Shown here: positions 44,541 to 54,540 of the stretch, piece after piece
How positions within the stretch are numbered: the first letter of the stretch is position 1
How the letters are laid out: each line of letters starts with the position of its first letter
Source of the DNA: Leptospiraceae bacterium
Lineage (GTDB): Bacteria; Spirochaetota; Leptospiria; Leptospirales; Leptospiraceae
Assembly: GCA_024233865.1 (NCBI GenBank)
Contig: JACKPA010000011.1
Coordinates: 124,001 to 188,000, forward strand
Reading direction: 5' to 3'
Length of the DNA: 64,000 nucleotides
Notes under the pieces: model-generated
Told to the model about the DNA's origin: nothing
The model's input: only the letters and a program-made list of their open reading frames with translations
The model's database searches: none
Program-made: the position numbers and the translations under genes

Positions 44541-44645
44541 GATCGCTTTCCTTTGTTCGCAAGATAGACGATGATTTTCTATATAAGCATCTCCGGAAGC
44601 ATTGAAAACATCAGCAACTTCAGGTGCTTTTTGATTCTCGTTCAA
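44415..44645 (-). pseudogene. IS91-family transposase, N-terminal 35 residues only
   Basis: The first 35 codons (MNENQKAPEVADVFNASGDA ... CEQRKAI) match exactly the start of the transposase at 51304-52104. After 44541 the sequence changes and the frame runs into unrelated codons. It starts in the stop of the recombinase gene (ATGA overlap), as in IS91 elements with an integrase partner. Confidence 0.7.
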
Positions 44646-45265
44646 GGATTCGTATCAAATGGACTTACAACATTTAGCTTATCTAAACTAACGGTATGCA
44701 AATAGATTGCAGTTGTTTTTATGTTTGTATGCCCAAGCAATGTTTGTATATGTCTGATACTAACACCGTCTTCCAATAAGTGAGTTGCAAAGGAATGTCT
44801 AAGCGAATGAGGAGTTGCTTTTTTTATAATACCAGTTCTGATTGATGCTTTCTTGAATATTAACTGGACAGTTTTTCGATTAAGTGGTACTTTTTTATTA
44901 CCTTGAGTATAAAACAGATATTCAGAAGGGGCATTTATCTCAATATGCCTTTCTAATAGTTTTAGACTTTTTCCGGATAGAATTGTATATCTATCTTTAT
45001 TATCTTTTGCATTTCTAACAAAAATCTGTCTTCTATCTTTATCTATGTCCGTTAATTTAAGATTTACAACTTCACTAACTCTTAATCCCGCTGAATATAG
45101 AAGTGAAATGAACACTTTATGTTTGATGTTATAAATCGAATCAATAATTCTAATAATTTCTTGTTTTGAAAGAACAATTGGCTTTGATTTATGAACCTTA
45201 CATTTTGGAATACTAAAACCTCTTAAGTTTAGATGTTCAATGAATCGGTCTTTTAAGACTCCCAT
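44642..45265 (-). CDS. Tyrosine recombinase (integrase-type), internally deleted
   Basis: 207 residues. The catalytic domain is complete: Arg in GLRVSEVV, Lys in NAKDNKDRY, HSLRHSFATHLL, LGHTNIKTTAIYLH with the nucleophile Tyr. The N-terminal core-binding domain, however, is reduced to MGVLKDRFIEHLNLRGFS and then a direct jump to a linker (IPKCKVHKSKPIVLS); family members are about 280-300 residues, so roughly 75-90 residues seem deleted. This recombinase accompanies an IS91-type transposase. Activity is doubtful without the clamp domain. Confidence 0.7.
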   Translation of the reverse strand: MGVLKDRFIEHLNLRGFSIPKCKVHKSKPIVLSKQEIIRIIDSIYNIKHKVFISLLYSAGLRVSEVVNLKLTDIDKDRRQIFVRNAKDNKDRYTILSGKSLKLLERHIEINAPSEYLFYTQGNKKVPLNRKTVQLIFKKASIRTGIIKKATPHSLRHSFATHLLEDGVSIRHIQTLLGHTNIKTTAIYLHTVSLDKLNVVSPFDTNP

Positions 45266-45585
45266 GGATAATTCTCCTTGATTTTTGATAAATCAAGTTT
45301 TTTATCAGTTTATGGGCTGTTAAGAAGTTTCTATTTGAGACTTAGAATGAGGAGGGAGGGGCATAAAATTGGAATTTGGGATAAGATATGCCGAAATATT
45401 ACTGTGCGTAAGCAGTTTTGTTCAAGTGATCTTATGGAAGTCTTTGGTAGCTATAGCAGGGACTTGCCCTGAGCAGGGTCGAAGGGTTTTGGGGATTGAC
45501 TTTACGCCGGAGAAACGCTTTCCTATATAAAGAACTTAATTTATTTTTTATTGAGTAAATTAAACTATTATAAAAATTATGTTAT
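45266..45585. other. Gap upstream of the kinase-phosphatase gene
   Basis: About 320 bp without a gene. It holds a small hairpin at 45277-45297 (CTTGATT ... AATCAAG) followed by TTTTTT on the plus strand, possibly a weak terminator, and the right inverted repeat (45457-45496). No promoter stands out, but the last 70 bp are AT-rich. Confidence 0.45.
45457..45496 (-). repeat. Right copy of the 40-bp inverted repeat
   Basis: Reverse-complement partner of 43032-43073 (CAGGGACTTGCCCTGAGCAG and onward). The pair brackets the Coq4-like pseudogene, transposase fragment and recombinase, 2.4 kb in all. Confidence 0.75.
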
Positions 45586-48500
45586 ATGAAACAAGAAATA
45601 CAAGGTTATGAAAGTTTGGAACTCATCTATGAAAGTAGAAATTCAACTATTTATAGAGCAATCCGCAAGGTTGACAAAAAGTCAATAATTCTTAAATGGG
45701 TTCCCAAAGAATCAAATTCAGCTATTCTTTCTCACCTTATCAACGAGTATAAGATAGCACAATTATTCCAATCTAAAAAAGTAATTGGAGTCTACTCTTT
45801 GGAAAAGATGGGTGAAGGTAATGCTTTGGCCTTGGAAGATTTTGGAGCAGTTTCACTTAAGGAATATATGGATGGAAAACCATTAGATATAGCTAACTTT
45901 CTGAAAATTGCTTTGCAAATGTGTGAATCATTAATAGATGTTCATGGGAAAGATGTTATTCACAAAGACATTAACCCAAGCAATTTTGTAATCAATCCAT
46001 TGGATGGACAGCTAAAAATCATTGATTTTGGTATATCATCTTTACTTTCTCGTACAGAGCAAGAGATTGTTTCTCCAGAAAGGCTAGAAGGAACTTTTGC
46101 ATACATATCACCGGAACAAACCGGTAGAATGAACCGCTCTATTGACTACCGAACCGACTTTTATTCTTTAGGAGTCAGTTTTTATGAAATGTTGACAGGT
46201 CATTGTCCTTTTCAAGCTGAAGATGCAATGGGTTATGTACACTCCCATATCGCCCAAAATCCAAAAACACCCAACCAAGTAAATCCGGAAATCCCAGCAG
46301 TCATTTCTGATATAATAAGGAAACTCTTAAGTAAAAATGCAGAAGACAGGTATAAAAGTGCCCTAGGTTTAAAGCATGATTTGGAAAACCTGCAGACTTA
46401 TGGTTTTGAGTCTAGTTTTAAGATCGGAGAGAAAGATTATTCTACCCGTTTGTCTATTCCACAAAAACTTTATGGTAGGGAAAAAGAGATTCAGACATTC
46501 TTAGATGCTTTTAAAAAAATGAATGTGGACGGTGGAGATGTATCCCTTCAACTTGTAGCTGGTTATTCAGGTATTGGCAAGTCTGTTCTTGTGCACGAGA
46601 TTCACAAACCAATCATTGAGAGCAGAGGTTATTTTATTTCTGGTAAATTTGATCAGTTTAAACGTAATATCCCATATTCTGCAATAATACAGGCATTTAA
46701 TGCATTAATAGAACAATTGTTATCCGAAAAAAAAGAGAAACTAGAAACATGGAAAGAAAAATTATCTAAGGTGTTAGGAGTGAATGCTGGGGTTATTATT
46801 GATGTAATCCCGGAATTAGAATTGATTATTGGAAAACAACAACCCGTTCCGGAATTGGGTCCTATGGAATCTCAGAACCGTTTTAATCTAACGTTTCAAA
46901 ATTTCATAAACGTATTTACCGAGAAAGAACATCCTCTTGTGTTATTTTTGGACGATATGCAATGGGCAGATTCTGCTTCTCTCAACCTTCTTAAAAATCT
47001 AATAGCAGATAATCACTACCTTTTTATCATTTGTGCATATAGAGACAACGAAGTTGATTCAACTCATCCGCTAATTCATACTATAGAAGAAATAAATAAA
47101 AAAGGATTTAAAATAGATACTTTAACTCTTTCTCCGTTAAAAAAAGAAGATGTAAACAGTTTAATAGCAGATTCTCTGGATACAAAAGAAGAAAACATCA
47201 ACTCCCTCACCAATCTTGTTATGGAGAAAACAAACGGAAACCCATTTTTTATAAATGAGTTTTTAAAAACTTTGTATCTGGAGAAGATTTTATTTTTTGA
47301 TTTAAACCAAAACAAATGGATATGGAATACGGAAGAAATCTATAAGAAAAATATAACCGATAATGTTGTAGATCTAATGATAACACGCATGGAGAGGCTC
47401 TCCCAGGAAACAAGGCAAGCCTTGCAACTAAGTGCGTGTATCGGCAATCTATTTGATTTGAATACTGTTTCAATTGTATCAGAAAAACCATCATCCGAAA
47501 TCCTAAAAGACTTGTACCAAGCGATGGCTCAAGGAATGTTGGTCCCGTTAGGAGAGACAAGAAAATACATTATAGAAGAAAGTGAAATATCAGTAGAGCA
47601 AGCCTCCTTGTGCTTTATCAAGTTTCAACATGATAGAATTCAACAAGCAGCTTATTCCTTAATTGATGAAAATGATAGAAAAGCAGTGCACCTAAAGGTT
47701 GGAAATTTGCTTTTGTTAAATACAAGTGAAAACGATTTAGAAGACAATCTATTTGAAATAGTTGGGCATTTGAACTATAGTAGAGAATTAATTTCTGATG
47801 AGGACGAGCGTCTTAATTTAGCTAGCTTAAATTTAAGAGCAGGAAAGAAATCAATGGAAAATGCCGCGTATGAAATTGCTCAGGATTTTTATCAAAATTG
47901 TCTGGACTTACTTGGTGATAATAGATGGTCGTCAAATTATGAATTAACAATGGATTGTTATCTTGATTATGCTAGTAGTAATATTCCATTATCAAAATAC
48001 CAAAAAGCAAGTGATCTTTTAGATGAAGCTTTAGTATGTGCAAAAAATACACTGGAAAAAGGCAAAGTCTTTATTATAAAAATTGAAATTCTTTCCAGTA
48101 AAGGAGAGTATATTGAAGCAATAAAAACCGGTATAGATGCATTAAAGCTTTTCAATATCAATTTACCTTCTTTGGATTCTGAGGAAGAGATAACAAGTTC
48201 ATTTACTAAAGAATTTGAGTTTTATAAAAACTATATTAAAGATAAACATATATCTGATATATACAAATTAGAAATAAATGAAAATCTTGAAAATATTATT
48301 TCTTATCGAATAATTGCATCATTATATGATTGTGTTGTAAATTCTGCTCCAAATTATTTTGGAATTGTATCAATATTGTTGGTGAACTTGTCCTTTCAAA
48401 AAGGTTTAACTTCTTATTCTTCACTGGGTTTTAGCTTTTTTGGTATGACTCTTGTCGTTTTGCAGGATTATAAATCAGCTTATCAATTTGGGCTTCTTGC

Positions 48501-50904
48501 CTTAGAGGTATCTGGGAAAAAAATATATGACCCTGTTGTTTATGCCAAAACACTAACTACAAATGGTGCTTTTCTACATCATTTAAACAAACACTTTCAA
48601 GAGAGTATAGAACTACTGGAAAAGTCATTTGAACTCTGCTTAGAATCTGGTGACTTGTTATATGCAGCTTATAGCTATGCAAATCTTTCACGTAGAATTT
48701 TTGTTGCTTCTAGAAATTTAGAAAGCACCTTTGAAGAATTTAATAAAAAAAAGACAACTGTTTTAAAATTACAAAATATACCAGTTTTTTCTGTTATTAG
48801 TGCTTTACAATCTTTACCTGCTTGTCTTTTAAAAAAATCGCCTCAAACAGAAATGGATTTTGAGGATTTTTCAGAAAAAGTATTTTTGGAGCAATTTCAG
48901 GTTGTTCCTGTTTTTATAGAAATGTTTTTAAATTATAAAGTTCAATATCTATTTTATTTGGAATATCATACGAATGCTGAAGATATAATTTTTAGTAATG
49001 AAATGTCTTCCCTTGTAGTTCTTCCTGATAATGAAGAATATAAGTTTTTTTCAACCTTAGTTTTATTAACAAGAATCAATGAAGTTAATGAATCTGAGAA
49101 AAATAAATACTGGAAAAAAATAGAAGAGAATTATGCTTATATACAACTTCTCTCTAAATTCTCTCCCAAAAACTATTTCTGTCATGAAAGATTGGTATTG
49201 GCTGAAATGAATCGAGTTAAAAAACAGGAGGTTTCTGCAAATCTTGAACTATATGAAGAAGCAATCAAACAGGCAGAATTGAATGAATTTATCCAATACG
49301 AAGCCCTTGCCAATGAACTTTTTGCAAAATTTTGGTTAGAAAGAGGAAATAAAAGATATGCAAAACTACATATAACAGAAGCTCACCGTCTTTATGCAGA
49401 ATGGGGAGCATTGGCCAAAGTCAAGCAGCTTGAAGAGAAATATTCGGAGTTTATCTTATTAGAAAAAAAAATACAATACGATAGAGCTTTTCCAAAAAAG
49501 ACTGGTACCACAACAAGTGCAATCTTGGGAGCTCTGGATTTAAGTTCCATAATAAAAGCTTCCCAAGCAATTTCCGGTGAAATCAGACTAGAAAGCCTAA
49601 TCCAAAAATTTATTAAAATCATAATCGAAAACGCCGGAGCGGAGAGGTGCTTATTACTTATAAAAGAAAACGATGAATTATTTATAATGGCAGAGGGAGA
49701 TACAAAAAAAATTGAGACCAAATTAAATGCTCCAATTTCTCTAAAAGATATTGAAACAAATAAATTGCTCTGTTTGCCTATTATAGAATATGTAGAAAGA
49801 ACAGAGAAAGCAGTCATTTTACACAATGCAAACATGGAAGGTCAGTTTATAAATGATCCTTATATAAAGAACAATGCTTTAAAATCCATTTTTTGTATAC
49901 CAATCTTACAACATGGAAATCGAACTGGGATTATATACTTAGAAAACAATCTTAGCATAGGAGCCTTTACAGAGGGAAGAGTTGAGGTATTAAAAATTCT
50001 TTCTAGCCAAGCAGCAATTTCCATAGAAAATGCAAACCTTTATTCTAACCTTGAGGAGAAAGTAGAAGAAAGGACAGCTGATTTACAAGAAGCTCTTGAA
50101 AAAGTAAGAAAGTTAAAAAACCAACAAGACGCAGATTATTTTTTAACTTCTCTTTTAGCAGAACCTCTCGGACAGAGTAACGCCCAAAGCAATAAGTTCA
50201 AAATTGAGGAATTTCTTAAACAAAAAAAGCAATTTCAATTTAGGGAGAAAAACTACGAAATCGGTGGGGATATAAATGTAAGTTATAATATTAACCTTCA
50301 AAATCAAAATTATATAGTTGCTTTAAATGGTGACGCTATGGGAAAATCGACACAAGGAGCAGGTGGTTCTCTTGTATTAGGTACTGCTTTTAAGGTCATA
50401 ATCGAAAGGACTATAAAAGCTTGGGGTTCAAGGCTGAGACCCGAAAAATGGCTTACAAACGTATATAAGGAGCTTAACGATGTATTTTTGAGCTTTGAAG
50501 GTCTAATGATGATGTCTATTACACTCCTGCTCATTGAAGAAGAAACAGAAATCCTTTATGTACTCAATGCAGAAAATCCCCTTTCTGTTTTATACAGGAA
50601 GGGGAAAGCTAAATTTATTGAAATCGAAGGAATACTGCCAAAAATAGGAATGAAAGAAGTTGAAACAGATGATCTAAATATCTATAGAGTACAGTTGCAA
50701 AAAGATGACATTCTCTTTTGTGGTTCTGATGGTAGAGATGACTTTTACCTAAAAAGTAAACCAAAAATTATGCATAGAGACGATGAACTCTTTTTGCGTA
50801 ACATAGAAACATTACAAGGTAATTTGGAAAGTATGGTTGCCTGGTACAATGAAAATGTAATATTGGCAGACGATATTTCTCTTATTAAAATTTGCTATTT
50901 ATGA
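45586..50904 (+). CDS. Kinase-AAA-GAF-SpoIIE phosphatase mega-protein
   Basis: 1772 residues. Ser/Thr kinase 1-270 (catalytic HKDINPSN with Asp 128, IDFGISSL, SPEQTGRMNR; the Gly loop is weak). AAA ATPase with Walker A GYSGIGKS at 326-333 and Walker B VLFLDDMQWADS, then a long helical/TPR-like region. A GAF domain follows at about 1330-1490, a coiled coil (EEKVEERTADLQEALEKV) and a C-terminal SpoIIE/PP2C-type phosphatase (YEIGGDINVSYNI, ALNGDAMGKST, CGSDGRDDF, ADDISLIKI). A kinase and a phosphatase in one chain suggest an autoregulated signalling hub that also binds small ligands via GAF. The gene has no close neighbour partner. Confidence 0.85.
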   Translation: MKQEIQGYESLELIYESRNSTIYRAIRKVDKKSIILKWVPKESNSAILSHLINEYKIAQLFQSKKVIGVYSLEKMGEGNALALEDFGAVSLKEYMDGKPLDIANFLKIALQMCESLIDVHGKDVIHKDINPSNFVINPLDGQLKIIDFGISSLLSRTEQEIVSPERLEGTFAYISPEQTGRMNRSIDYRTDFYSLGVSFYEMLTGHCPFQAEDAMGYVHSHIAQNPKTPNQVNPEIPAVISDIIRKLLSKNAEDRYKSALGLKHDLENLQTYGFESSFKIGEKDYSTRLSIPQKLYGREKEIQTFLDAFKKMNVDGGDVSLQLVAGYSGIGKSVLVHEIHKPIIESRGYFISGKFDQFKRNIPYSAIIQAFNALIEQLLSEKKEKLETWKEKLSKVLGVNAGVIIDVIPELELIIGKQQPVPELGPMESQNRFNLTFQNFINVFTEKEHPLVLFLDDMQWADSASLNLLKNLIADNHYLFIICAYRDNEVDSTHPLIHTIEEINKKGFKIDTLTLSPLKKEDVNSLIADSLDTKEENINSLTNLVMEKTNGNPFFINEFLKTLYLEKILFFDLNQNKWIWNTEEIYKKNITDNVVDLMITRMERLSQETRQALQLSACIGNLFDLNTVSIVSEKPSSEILKDLYQAMAQGMLVPLGETRKYIIEESEISVEQASLCFIKFQHDRIQQAAYSLIDENDRKAVHLKVGNLLLLNTSENDLEDNLFEIVGHLNYSRELISDEDERLNLASLNLRAGKKSMENAAYEIAQDFYQNCLDLLGDNRWSSNYELTMDCYLDYASSNIPLSKYQKASDLLDEALVCAKNTLEKGKVFIIKIEILSSKGEYIEAIKTGIDALKLFNINLPSLDSEEEITSSFTKEFEFYKNYIKDKHISDIYKLEINENLENIISYRIIASLYDCVVNSAPNYFGIVSILLVNLSFQKGLTSYSSLGFSFFGMTLVVLQDYKSAYQFGLLALEVSGKKIYDPVVYAKTLTTNGAFLHHLNKHFQESIELLEKSFELCLESGDLLYAAYSYANLSRRIFVASRNLESTFEEFNKKKTTVLKLQNIPVFSVISALQSLPACLLKKSPQTEMDFEDFSEKVFLEQFQVVPVFIEMFLNYKVQYLFYLEYHTNAEDIIFSNEMSSLVVLPDNEEYKFFSTLVLLTRINEVNESEKNKYWKKIEENYAYIQLLSKFSPKNYFCHERLVLAEMNRVKKQEVSANLELYEEAIKQAELNEFIQYEALANELFAKFWLERGNKRYAKLHITEAHRLYAEWGALAKVKQLEEKYSEFILLEKKIQYDRAFPKKTGTTTSAILGALDLSSIIKASQAISGEIRLESLIQKFIKIIIENAGAERCLLLIKENDELFIMAEGDTKKIETKLNAPISLKDIETNKLLCLPIIEYVERTEKAVILHNANMEGQFINDPYIKNNALKSIFCIPILQHGNRTGIIYLENNLSIGAFTEGRVEVLKILSSQAAISIENANLYSNLEEKVEERTADLQEALEKVRKLKNQQDADYFLTSLLAEPLGQSNAQSNKFKIEEFLKQKKQFQFREKNYEIGGDINVSYNINLQNQNYIVALNGDAMGKSTQGAGGSLVLGTAFKVIIERTIKAWGSRLRPEKWLTNVYKELNDVFLSFEGLMMMSITLLLIEEETEILYVLNAENPLSVLYRKGKAKFIEIEGILPKIGMKEVETDDLNIYRVQLQKDDILFCGSDGRDDFYLKSKPKIMHRDDELFLRNIETLQGNLESMVAWYNENVILADDISLIKICYL

Positions 50905-51303
50905 AATTAGTCTCACTCAAAGTTTTTGCCAACATAAAAATTCAAAATCATTAGAAAAAATTACATCCCATATATAGCTTTTATGTCATTTTACCTTGGG
51001 TAAAATATTGCAAAGACTTAAATTTTTTAGAATGATTTGTTGATAAATATTAATCCAATAAATCCATGAAAACTTGTTTTAATATTATCAATTCATAACA
51101 ATATTGTTTTGTCTTACCTTAAAATTTAGAAACTAGTAGATTTTCCAGGCTCTAGAGAAAAAAGTTTTAATTTTAAAAGATAAGAGAAATTAAAATAATT
51201 ATAGCTATAAAAAGACTATCTAAACAATACAAATTTAAGACCCATTCTTACAATTAGCCCTGGGTGGACATTGACATAAAACTCTAAGTATTGTTTCTGA
51301 CGT
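50905..51303. other. 400-bp gap before the IS91 remnant
   Basis: AT-rich, without reading frames of note or clear hairpins. It should contain the true end of the IS91-type element, but I cannot recognise a terIS-like sequence. Confidence 0.4.
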
Positions 51304-52104
51304 TTATCCCTGTAAAGATAATAACCTCCTAAGTTCCATCCGACAAACCGGCAATAGCCTCTTCCTACAAGGATTAGCTAAAATTCCATAATACCTGATT
51401 CGCATAAACCCAGACGGGACAACATGCTGAAGAAATCGCCTGATAAATTCTTCATGTTCCAATGTCATAACCTTCTGCTTGTTATCTCTATAATCTTTGT
51501 AATAGAAGCTAACTGTATTTTCCGTTTGCACTTTTATTGGAAAAAGAAACTCATCCTTAAAGGTCCAAGTATTATTAGAAGTATCTAATCCTCCACCAGT
51601 TAATATACAGTGTATATGTGGATGAAAAGAAAGAATTTGTCCCCAAGTATGAAGTGTTGCTATCATCCCTGGTTTACCACAAAAGTATTTGTCTGTTTTA
51701 GCCAATAGTTCAATTGTCTTTGCAACAGATTGAAAAAAAATCTGATACATCAACTTCTGATTAGGATGGAAGAGAAACAAAGGATTCAATTCTTCTGGTA
51801 ATGTAAAGACAACATGGTAATATGTAATTGGCAATACATCTTTCTTCCGATGGTAAAGCCATTTGATTTTTTTCTGGAATCCACACTTAGGACAATTTCT
51901 GTTTCTACATGAGTTATAGGAAATATCAATTATCCCGCATGTTGGACAGTGAGTAGTGTGTCCGCCTAAGTTGGCTGTTCTGCAATTCCGAATATCCTCT
52001 ATCGCTTTCCTTTGTTCGCAAGATAGACGATGATTTTCTATATAAGCATCTCCGGAAGCATTGAAAACATCAGCAACTTCAGGTGCTTTTTGATTCTCGT
52101 TCAA
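51304..52104 (-). pseudogene. IS91-family transposase, catalytic-Tyr region deleted
   Basis: 266 residues. The N-terminal zinc ribbon (HCPTCGIIDISYNSCRNRNCPKCG) and the HUH motif (LSFHPHIHCILTGGG) are intact. IS91-family enzymes then continue with about 120 residues carrying the catalytic Tyr in a 'YLGRYTHR' type segment; here FLFPIKV joins straight to TENTVSFYYKDYRDN, so that region is absent in frame. The C-terminal segment (HEEFIRRFLQHVVPSGFMRIRYYG) is typical. It cannot cut DNA in the usual way. Confidence 0.75.
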
Positions 52105-52271
52105 GGATTCGTATCAAATGGACTTACAACATTTAGCTTATCCAAACTAACAGTGTGTAAATAAATTGCATTTCTAACAAAAATCTGTCTTCTATCTTTA
52201 TCTATGTCCGTTAATTTAAGATTTACAACTTCACTAACTCTTAATCCCGCTGAATATAGAAGTGAAATGAA
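52101..52271 (-). pseudogene. IS91-associated recombinase remnant
   Basis: The sequence matches the recombinase at 44642-45265 at its 3' end (52101 onward) and again around 52172-52271, with about 300 bp missing between. The match stops at 52271 in the shared word GAAC, where the DUF1566 segment begins. No intact frame. Confidence 0.65.
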
Positions 52272-52486
52272 CTATGCCGGATGATTATCCTACATCCACA
52301 TATTATTGTGGTACCTATACTGCACCAACAATTAGCAATCTATTTTCAAATACTCTGTTAAGAGGTTATTGGAGTTCCTCTGTTTATAGTGCGACAGACG
52401 GTTGGATTTCCGATTTTGGTAATGGCGCTACACTCAACAACAATAAGACGGATAGCAGCATGTACGTTCGTTGTGTGTCACCGTAG
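52269..52486 (+). pseudogene. 3' fragment of a DUF1566 (Lcl) lipoprotein gene
   Basis: Open frame from ATG 52274: PDDYPTSTYYCGTYTAPTI ... YWSSSVY ... YVRCVSP, the last part of a DUF1566 domain. It is nearly identical to the end of the 54723-56353 gene. The 5' part was lost at the junction with the recombinase remnant. Confidence 0.7.
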
Positions 52487-52559
52487 TTAAACTTCGTCCA
52501 CTACAAGTGACCGGTTACCGAGTAGCCCTTAAGGGCATATTGAGGTATTGGTTATTTTT

Positions 52560-52575
52560 CCGCCCGTTAGGGCGG
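52560..52575. terminator. GC hairpin between DUF1566 fragment and Uma2 gene
   Basis: CCGCCC-GTTA-GGGCGG, a perfect 6-bp GC stem with tetraloop between convergent genes; TTTTT lies on its 5' plus side, so as a U-tailed terminator it fits the minus-strand reading poorly. The same hairpin is at 56427-56442. Confidence 0.4.
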
Positions 52576-52608
52576 ATTGACCAACCGTAGCCGTAAGGCA
52601 TATCGAAG

Positions 52609-53394
52609 CTATTCTTTCCCACCGACCAATTCACCAGGGTTATACCCTAACTCTCGCAGTTTTTGAGCCAATATTTCGGCTCGTTCTCGCTCTCTTTCCT
52701 TCTCCAAGCGTTCTTTTTCGGCTCGCTCTCGCTCTCTTTCCTTCTCCAAGCGTTCTTTTTTAGCTCGTTCTTGCTCTCTTTCAAATTCCAGCAAGACCAG
52801 TTTTTTTTGCCTGTCATACATCCTCAAATACGTCTTGAGTTTACCTTTGACTTTCCCTGTCCATACGCCTAAGTAGCAGTTCAGTTCTCTCGACCACAGC
52901 CAACCTTCTGGATTCTTCAACAATTCTTGGTAAAATCCATACTGATTCAATCGCCAACCTCGCAAATAACTCGGATTGTATGGATCGTATACGAAGTATT
53001 CCGATGTCCGAAACGTCTGCTCATACAATTCCTTTTTGTCTACCAAATCAACTTGGTAAGTACTTTCAGATAACAATTCTACGATTACATTGGGATATTT
53101 CCAGTTCTCTTCCCACAACGTCCAAGTTTTTCGCTCTTTTGTGCCATCCACACCTTTTACAAAAAAAAAGTCCGGACCTCTCAAGTCTTTGTTTTTGAGT
53201 TCTTGGGGATTGAAATAGATAAACATGTTTCCACCGGCAAAAAAGTCTTTTCGCTTACCCATGGTAAACTCAGCCGAGTCAATCAAAATGTTCATATTTT
53301 CTCTATGGGTAGGCGTTTCCAAAGGAATACCATCATCACAAGGTAGGTTTGTGGGATATTTTATCTGTTCGAGAAGGGTAACTGATTGTGGCAT
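52609..53394 (-). CDS. Uma2-family (DUF820) nuclease-like protein, copy A
   Basis: 261 residues from ATG 53394, which has GGAG nine bases upstream; an open frame upstream adds 14 codons without a ribosome site. The PD-(D/E)XK core is visible: GPDFFFVKG (PD), then NVIVELLSEST (ExxSxST), then a Tyr/Trp-rich region. The C-terminus is a charged coiled coil (KERLEKERERERAE repeated), with two more units than a minimal version, one more than copy B. Uma2 proteins are numerous putative nucleases of unknown role. It faces the DUF1566 genes. Confidence 0.75.
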   Translation of the reverse strand: MPQSVTLLEQIKYPTNLPCDDGIPLETPTHRENMNILIDSAEFTMGKRKDFFAGGNMFIYFNPQELKNKDLRGPDFFFVKGVDGTKERKTWTLWEENWKYPNVIVELLSESTYQVDLVDKKELYEQTFRTSEYFVYDPYNPSYLRGWRLNQYGFYQELLKNPEGWLWSRELNCYLGVWTGKVKGKLKTYLRMYDRQKKLVLLEFEREQERAKKERLEKERERERAEKERLEKERERERAEILAQKLRELGYNPGELVGGKE

Positions 53395-53486
53395 ACTTTT
53401 TCTCCATGGGATAATCCAATACAATGATTTGTTCAATCATCATTGTTTTCCAAAATAGAGCAAGATTTTTTTAATAAAATTATTTC

Positions 53487-54518
53487 CGCTCATGTGGTAT
53501 TTTGTGTGACACCACATAAAATACGTAGAAACTCCAACGTAACTTTTTTTAAATTGTGAGCCCATTCATGCATAGCAAGATACTGTTGAAGATATTTCTT
53601 GTTTACACCACGAAAAGGACGAAGGAAATTACGTAAACCTGTCCATAGCCCCTCTATGGTGTTGGAATGAACCTCACGTATTCCATCACCATCATCATCT
53701 CGTGCCCACTCACGTTTACCAGGTGCATGACAAACAGTTAAATGTATACGCTGTGATTCAGACAAATAATTATAGGCACCCCATTCATCAGTATTGATAG
53801 TTGTATTATCCATGGTTGCATCTAAAACAGAGGATTCAAGATCCTTTCTTCCACTATTTTTTTTAGAATTAATTGAATCTGACCACTTTCTCGCCCAACG
53901 ATTCCCAACACGGGAGGACGATCTGTATCCCAAGTGCCATGACCTCGTGTTTTATTAGCACGTACGCGTGGTGGGTCGTCTGGTTTTGGGTGTAAAACAC
54001 CTTTTTCACCTGCATTTTGATACATCTCATCTACTTCCACAACGTCGTCTGTTAAAGGCTTACGAACACAAGCCTGTGATGAAAACTCCTGCATTTTGTG
54101 CCTACGATTAAGTAAAGTACTATAGTCTATATCCAGTTCCTTGGCTAGATGCAGAGTTGATATCCCCTGGGAAAAGCCTTTTAAAATATGTACTATCATA
54201 GAGCAGTTATAGTGTGTACCTTGCCATATTGTCTTAGAAAATGCGTTATAGATTCGATTACATGAGCAGTGAAAATATAATACTGGTTCTCGGTCTCTTC
54301 TGTGAACCTTTGATTGCTCAACAGGAGAATTGCAATCTGGACAAGATAAACCTTTAGGATGCAAAATTTGAACAAGATAATCGTAACATTTCTGTTCATC
54401 CATCAATTCGACTGTTGAAAAAATGATCATTAATTCCACCTTTAGCAAAATTATTAAAAATCATCATTGACTATAAAAATTATATTGTCAAGCGTTCACA
54501 CGATTCCCAATATGAGCG
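53487..54518 (-). mobile_element. IS1595-family insertion sequence
   Basis: Length 1032 bp. The ends are imperfect inverted repeats that start CGCTCAT and share GTGTGA further in. Both sides carry the 8-bp direct repeat ATTATTTC (53479-53486 and 54519-54526), the target-duplication length of IS1595 elements. The homologous region at 57304-57311 has a single ATTATTTC and no insertion, so it shows the empty site. It sits between Uma2 copy A and the leader of the 54723 gene. Confidence 0.85.
53490..54430 (-). pseudogene. IS1595/ISXO2-type transposase, split by a frameshift at A8
   Basis: Start ATG 54430 (AAGGTGGAA before it). The first frame has the zinc ribbon (CPDCNSPVEQ, HCSCN), helix-turn-helix, and the first catalytic Asp in VVEVDEMYQNAGEKG. 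It runs to a stop in 53822. The second frame supplies TINTDEWGAYNYL (second Asp) and VHSNTIEGLWTGL (third residue, N/E). The switch lies at eight consecutive A on the minus strand (53857-53864). It may be programmed slippage to make full-length enzyme or a disabling mutation; the sequence alone does not decide. Confidence 0.7.
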
Positions 54519-54540
54519 ATTATTTCAAATCAGATACATC

